DNA from: Taxillus chinensis
Taxonomy: Eukaryota > Streptophyta > Magnoliopsida > Santalales > Loranthaceae
Direction of reading: 5' to 3'
Length of the DNA stretch: 64,000 nucleotides
NCBI GenBank assembly: GCA_023512835.1
Contig: CM042092.1
Location: forward strand, 2,691,293 to 2,755,292
Shown here: in pieces, positions 60,946 to 64,000 of the stretch
Layout of the letters: every line of letters starts with the position of its first letter
Numbering within the stretch: position 1 is the first letter of the stretch
Made by a program: the position numbers and the translations under genes
The notes under the pieces: generated by a model
Database searches by the model: none
Seen by the model: the letters and a program-made list of their open reading frames with translations, nothing else
What the model was told of the DNA's origin: nothing

Positions 60946-61504
60946 TCTGTACATTCCCACTTAATATGTCATCCGTAGAATCAATATCATTTAATGATAA
61001 CATGTTATATATCCAATATAACTTTCATGACCCTTTGTCTGGATAATAGAACAACATGTTAAATGTCATTACAAGATTATAATAAAATATTATATTAAAT
61101 AAAAAAAGATTAACAACCAACTCTTGGGGAAAACTAATCCATTGATACTTGGAAAAGCATATTAACAATGTAGGGGTGAGCATGTATGCTTAGTAAATAA
61201 CCTATAATTCCATAACACATTATGCCCCATACAAAACTTATAAACTCACATGTTAGTGTATGCTTGTGTCAATATAGTGCTTTACTACCCACATATTCAA
61301 TAATCAGGTAATCAAACACAACTCAAGACATATATCACAAGGTAGCATCAACAAAAGGGAACTATTCCTCAACTCCATCACAAACCATCATATTTATATT
61401 AAATGAAAGAACAAGATATTGAATATTATCGCCAGGATTCATTATTATACCCTTTTCATGTTCCATTGTATTAAACTAATAATAATATATTATTCATCTT
61501 TTAT

Positions 61505-61680
61505 CACGTCACAATACCCCACGGTATTATATCATATTGTATCATATCATATCATATTATATCATATCAACTCATAAATGATCATATTACATTATCCTCA
61601 CACCATATTATATCATATTAAATCACACCATCATATTATATTTTATTATATTTAACAATATCATTTCATATCATTTTAAG
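61505..61680. repeat. degenerate ATATCAT simple repeat
   Basis: About 170 bases of ATCATATC/ATATTATATC-type units, densest at 61530-61570. Confidence 0.8.
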
Positions 61681-61932
61681 AATAATGAGTAACTATTCAA
61701 GGTTTAACATCATCAAAATTATTAAAATTCCTTTAGAGGCCTAAGACTCCTAATTAGGCTCAATCACAATTAAAACAACCATGTCAACAACCACATCCTT
61801 AATATAATATTCACAATACCAATGATAAACTATTTGATAACCTATCTTAAATACGAGTCTTAACAGACAATCTCAATATATGTTTTCCAAAAATTAAGTA
61901 TATATTGTAAGATGTATGTGAGATATATATAT

Positions 61933-62612
61933 TAGGGCTGTAAACAAACCAAGTCGAGCCAAGTAGTAAGATGTTCGAACGTGTAAATTACTATTCATTA
62001 GCAAACCAAATTGAACCGAACATCAGCCTTAAAATATGATATTCATAAACTATTCACGAACGTTTTACTATTGTTCACGAATGGCTCACTATCGTTTACG
62101 AACATGTGTTTACAAACTTATTCATAAATGTTTACATAAACATAGTTACAAAAATGTAAAAAATTGCAAAAAGAGTTTACACCGTAAACTTAACCTAAAA
62201 AGTACAATTAATTAACTGTTAAACTATGCTATCATTGTTTAATTTGTTTAAATAATTAATATATTTAGTTTATGAAAATATTAAAATAATAGTAATAAAA
62301 AACAAATAAATAAATAACACATATTTTTATTTAATAATAAATATAAATGTATATGCTTATTAAATTATATTTAATAAAAATACATTTATATTTAATAAAA
62401 TAATTTTTATATATTAATTAATTTATTAATTTTTCGTTCACACATAATTTTTACAAACACGAACAATATTCACGAACTATTCATGAATGTGTTCACGAAT
62501 ATAACAACGGTATTCGCGAATAATACTATTCCTTAACAAACGAATATAAATAATTTTTTACTGAACCGAATGTGAGCTTGTTAATTAACATTTAGTTCAT
62601 TTATATATATAT
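61933..62612. mobile_element. hAT-like MITE (family copy 2, inverted)
   Basis: It begins TAGGGCTGTAAACAAACCAA and is the reverse-complement relative of 48280-48868 through its length, including the GTCGAGCCAA stretch, CATTTATATTTAATAAAA core and TTCACGAA motifs. The right end runs into a TA/TG microsatellite (62601-62637), so the right terminal repeat and the TSD are lost. Confidence 0.75.
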
Positions 62613-62637
62613 ATATAGTGTGTGTGTGTGTGTGTGT
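62601..62637. repeat. compound (TA)n(TG)n microsatellite
   Basis: TA run to about 62616 followed by TG run to 62637. Confidence 0.95.
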
Positions 62638-63281
62638 TGAATAGTTAAAGATGTACTTATATTACAAGATACAAATTACCATTTGGAGGAACAATAACAT
62701 ACTACATTATTCAAAGTATTACTTTGGGTCTTCAACTATCATATTTTAAAATGCTTAAAAAGAAATCAGTTGGCTGGCAAATTACTAATAATCAATTAGT
62801 TATTAAGCATGAGATTAATAAATTTTGAGCTAGCTCGTAGTTGTTCATTATCTCAAAGTAAAAAAATTAATCTCATAATCTTAAGCTGTAAAGACTCGTA
62901 TTTGGGTAGTTTTGAGAGATAGTCATTCTATGTGAATGTAACTATCTGGACGGTAGTGTAGTCGTCAATGTGAGCATTTTGACTGTACCTAGGCCTGATT
63001 CCGAGTCGGGGGCCCCGTTTGACCCTTTCGTTGACTTTTCGGGGTTTATTAGTTGATTTTACGTTTGGGCGGTCATTTGGGTGTAATAATATCTGCTTAG
63101 TGTTGTGCTCGTCATTTCGAACATTTTGACTGTAATTTGACTCAATTTGGAGTTCGGGACCATGGAGGTCGATTATTGACTAGGTCAATGAATGACTAGG
63201 TCAGTTATTGATCAATGACTGGCAGAAATATAAATAGCAAGAAAAAAAAGAAGCTTTCACTTTACGTTATCACGTTTGTAC

Positions 63282-63285
<4 letters not shown>

Positions 63286-63333
<48 letters not shown>
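63286..63333. repeat. (GA)n microsatellite in LTR copy C
   Basis: About 48 bases of uninterrupted GA, at the same relative place as 50204-50266. Confidence 0.95.
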
Positions 63334-63335
<2 letters not shown>

Positions 63336-63849
63336 CTTGGTGCCTTGGCGATTTGCGGCGATTTGGGTTCGTGAAGCTCAAAAAATCACTCCAAGTAGGT
63401 GTTCTTGAACTTCTTATATTGATTCTATCCTTGATATGCACAAATTTATCATGATTTATGAAATTAAGCATGAACCCTAAGTTTTGGGGAAATCCAATTT
63501 TGGGTTAGATCTAATGGTTTAGCATAAGATCTGTGGTTAAGAACTGTTTTATATCAGTTTTAATATGTGTTTCTGTGATCTGGGGTTGTTTAATTGCATA
63601 TTCCATGAGGGTTGAGAAGTCAACCATGGAATTTGGATTTAGATCTAGATTTCTGAAAATCTAAAATTTAGTGCATGTTTCTGCTGTTATCTGTGCGATC
63701 TAGGGGCGTTCTAGACGCATTTCGAGGTAGATATCATAGTCTGTTGCATAGAATGCGTGTTTGTGCGCGTATGGGGGTTGCTGGGTTGATTCCAGACGAA
63801 AAACAGGCAAAACGACAATGAACAGTACCCTGGGCGAATTACTGGGTCG

Positions 63850-64000
63850 AAATAACGAAGATTCGAAGTTCTAGGTTGAAGGCTCGAAGGTTCGTAGTTC
63901 GTAGGGTCATAGTTCGTAGACCTGTAGTTCGTAGCTCGAAGGTTCGTTGTTCGTAGGGTCATAGTTCGTTGACCCGTAGTTCGTAGCTCGAAGGTTCGTA
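63850..64000 (+). repeat. minisatellite of GTAGTTCGTAG-type units in LTR copy C
   Basis: The unit GTTCGTAGGGTCATAGTTCG plus GTAGTTCGTAGCTCGAAG recurs with a period of roughly 60 bases and shorter internal repeats. It continues beyond the window. Confidence 0.8.

Larger units (their letters stand above)
62887..64000 (+). repeat. LTR-family repeat, copy C (cut by the window end)
   Basis: It starts TGTAAAGACTCGTATTTGGG and aligns with copy B throughout: GTGAGCATTTTGAC, TTGACTTTTCGGG, GACTCAATTTGGAGTTCGGG, GATTTAGATCTAGATTTCTG, GAACAGTACCCTGGGCGAA. It lacks the MITE of copy B. A GA array sits at 63286-63333 and a minisatellite from about 63850. Confidence 0.8.

Noticed and set aside
61505..61680. 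CRISPR-like array
   Set aside because: The ATATCAT units have no regular spacers and the genome is a plant's.
52976..64000. Copies B and C as the two LTRs of one full element
   Set aside because: No primer binding site after B, no polypurine tract before C and no gag-pol between them; independent copies are simpler.

Overview
This is a plant (angiosperm) nuclear DNA window. It is AT-rich, its genes are split by GT-AG introns, and its protein families and transposable elements are all plant types. Three protein-coding genes are well supported, all on the + strand and close together: (1) a TVP38/TMEM64-family (VTT/SNARE-associated Golgi domain) membrane protein in nine coding exons, 4970-24407; (2) a single-exon gene for a small basic protein that I do not recognise, 25761-26225; (3) a LOG2/LUL-type RING E3 ubiquitin ligase in three coding exons, 26711-44401. 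I found no tRNA genes, CRISPR arrays or bacterial features, and nothing suggests the three genes act in one pathway.

Most of the window is transposon-derived. Genes 1 and 3 each hold one giant intron, about 12.9 kb (8787-21733) and 16.4 kb (27232-43619), and both are packed with nested transposons. In gene 1 the giant intron carries a decayed minus-strand Ty1/copia element with a truncated Ty3/gypsy element inside its RNase H region, a 5'-truncated LINE with target-site duplications (TSDs), and a scrambled rDNA piece (18S 5' end in sense, 25S in antisense). In gene 3 it carries a SINE, LINE fragments, and a copia element with both short LTRs (30851-42086). That copia element is itself interrupted by a 5.6-kb non-autonomous hAT element, which has captured the first exons and first intron of a ribosomal protein S8 gene.

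Left flank (1-4690): intergenic, with a nested MITE (MITE in MITE, TSDs visible) and then the GA-rich promoter/leader of gene 1. Right flank (44402-64000): no intact gene. It holds a possible GRAS relic, two inverted copies of a hAT MITE, three copies of one LTR family (49863, 52976, 62887) carrying GA microsatellites and fast-changing minisatellites, a second capturing hAT element (59863-60945), and a dead ERF gene (56438-56676).

Main points: a one-base insertion in a T run in exon 4 of gene 1 that a splice acceptor 4 nt downstream would bring back into frame; the hAT element with RPS8 cargo; six hAT-like elements with TAGG-type ends in 64 kb, four with visible 8-bp TSDs; the chimeric rDNA insert; and a MITE insertion whose empty site is preserved in a paralogous LTR copy of the same window. 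All calls come from reading the sequence; no database search was run.
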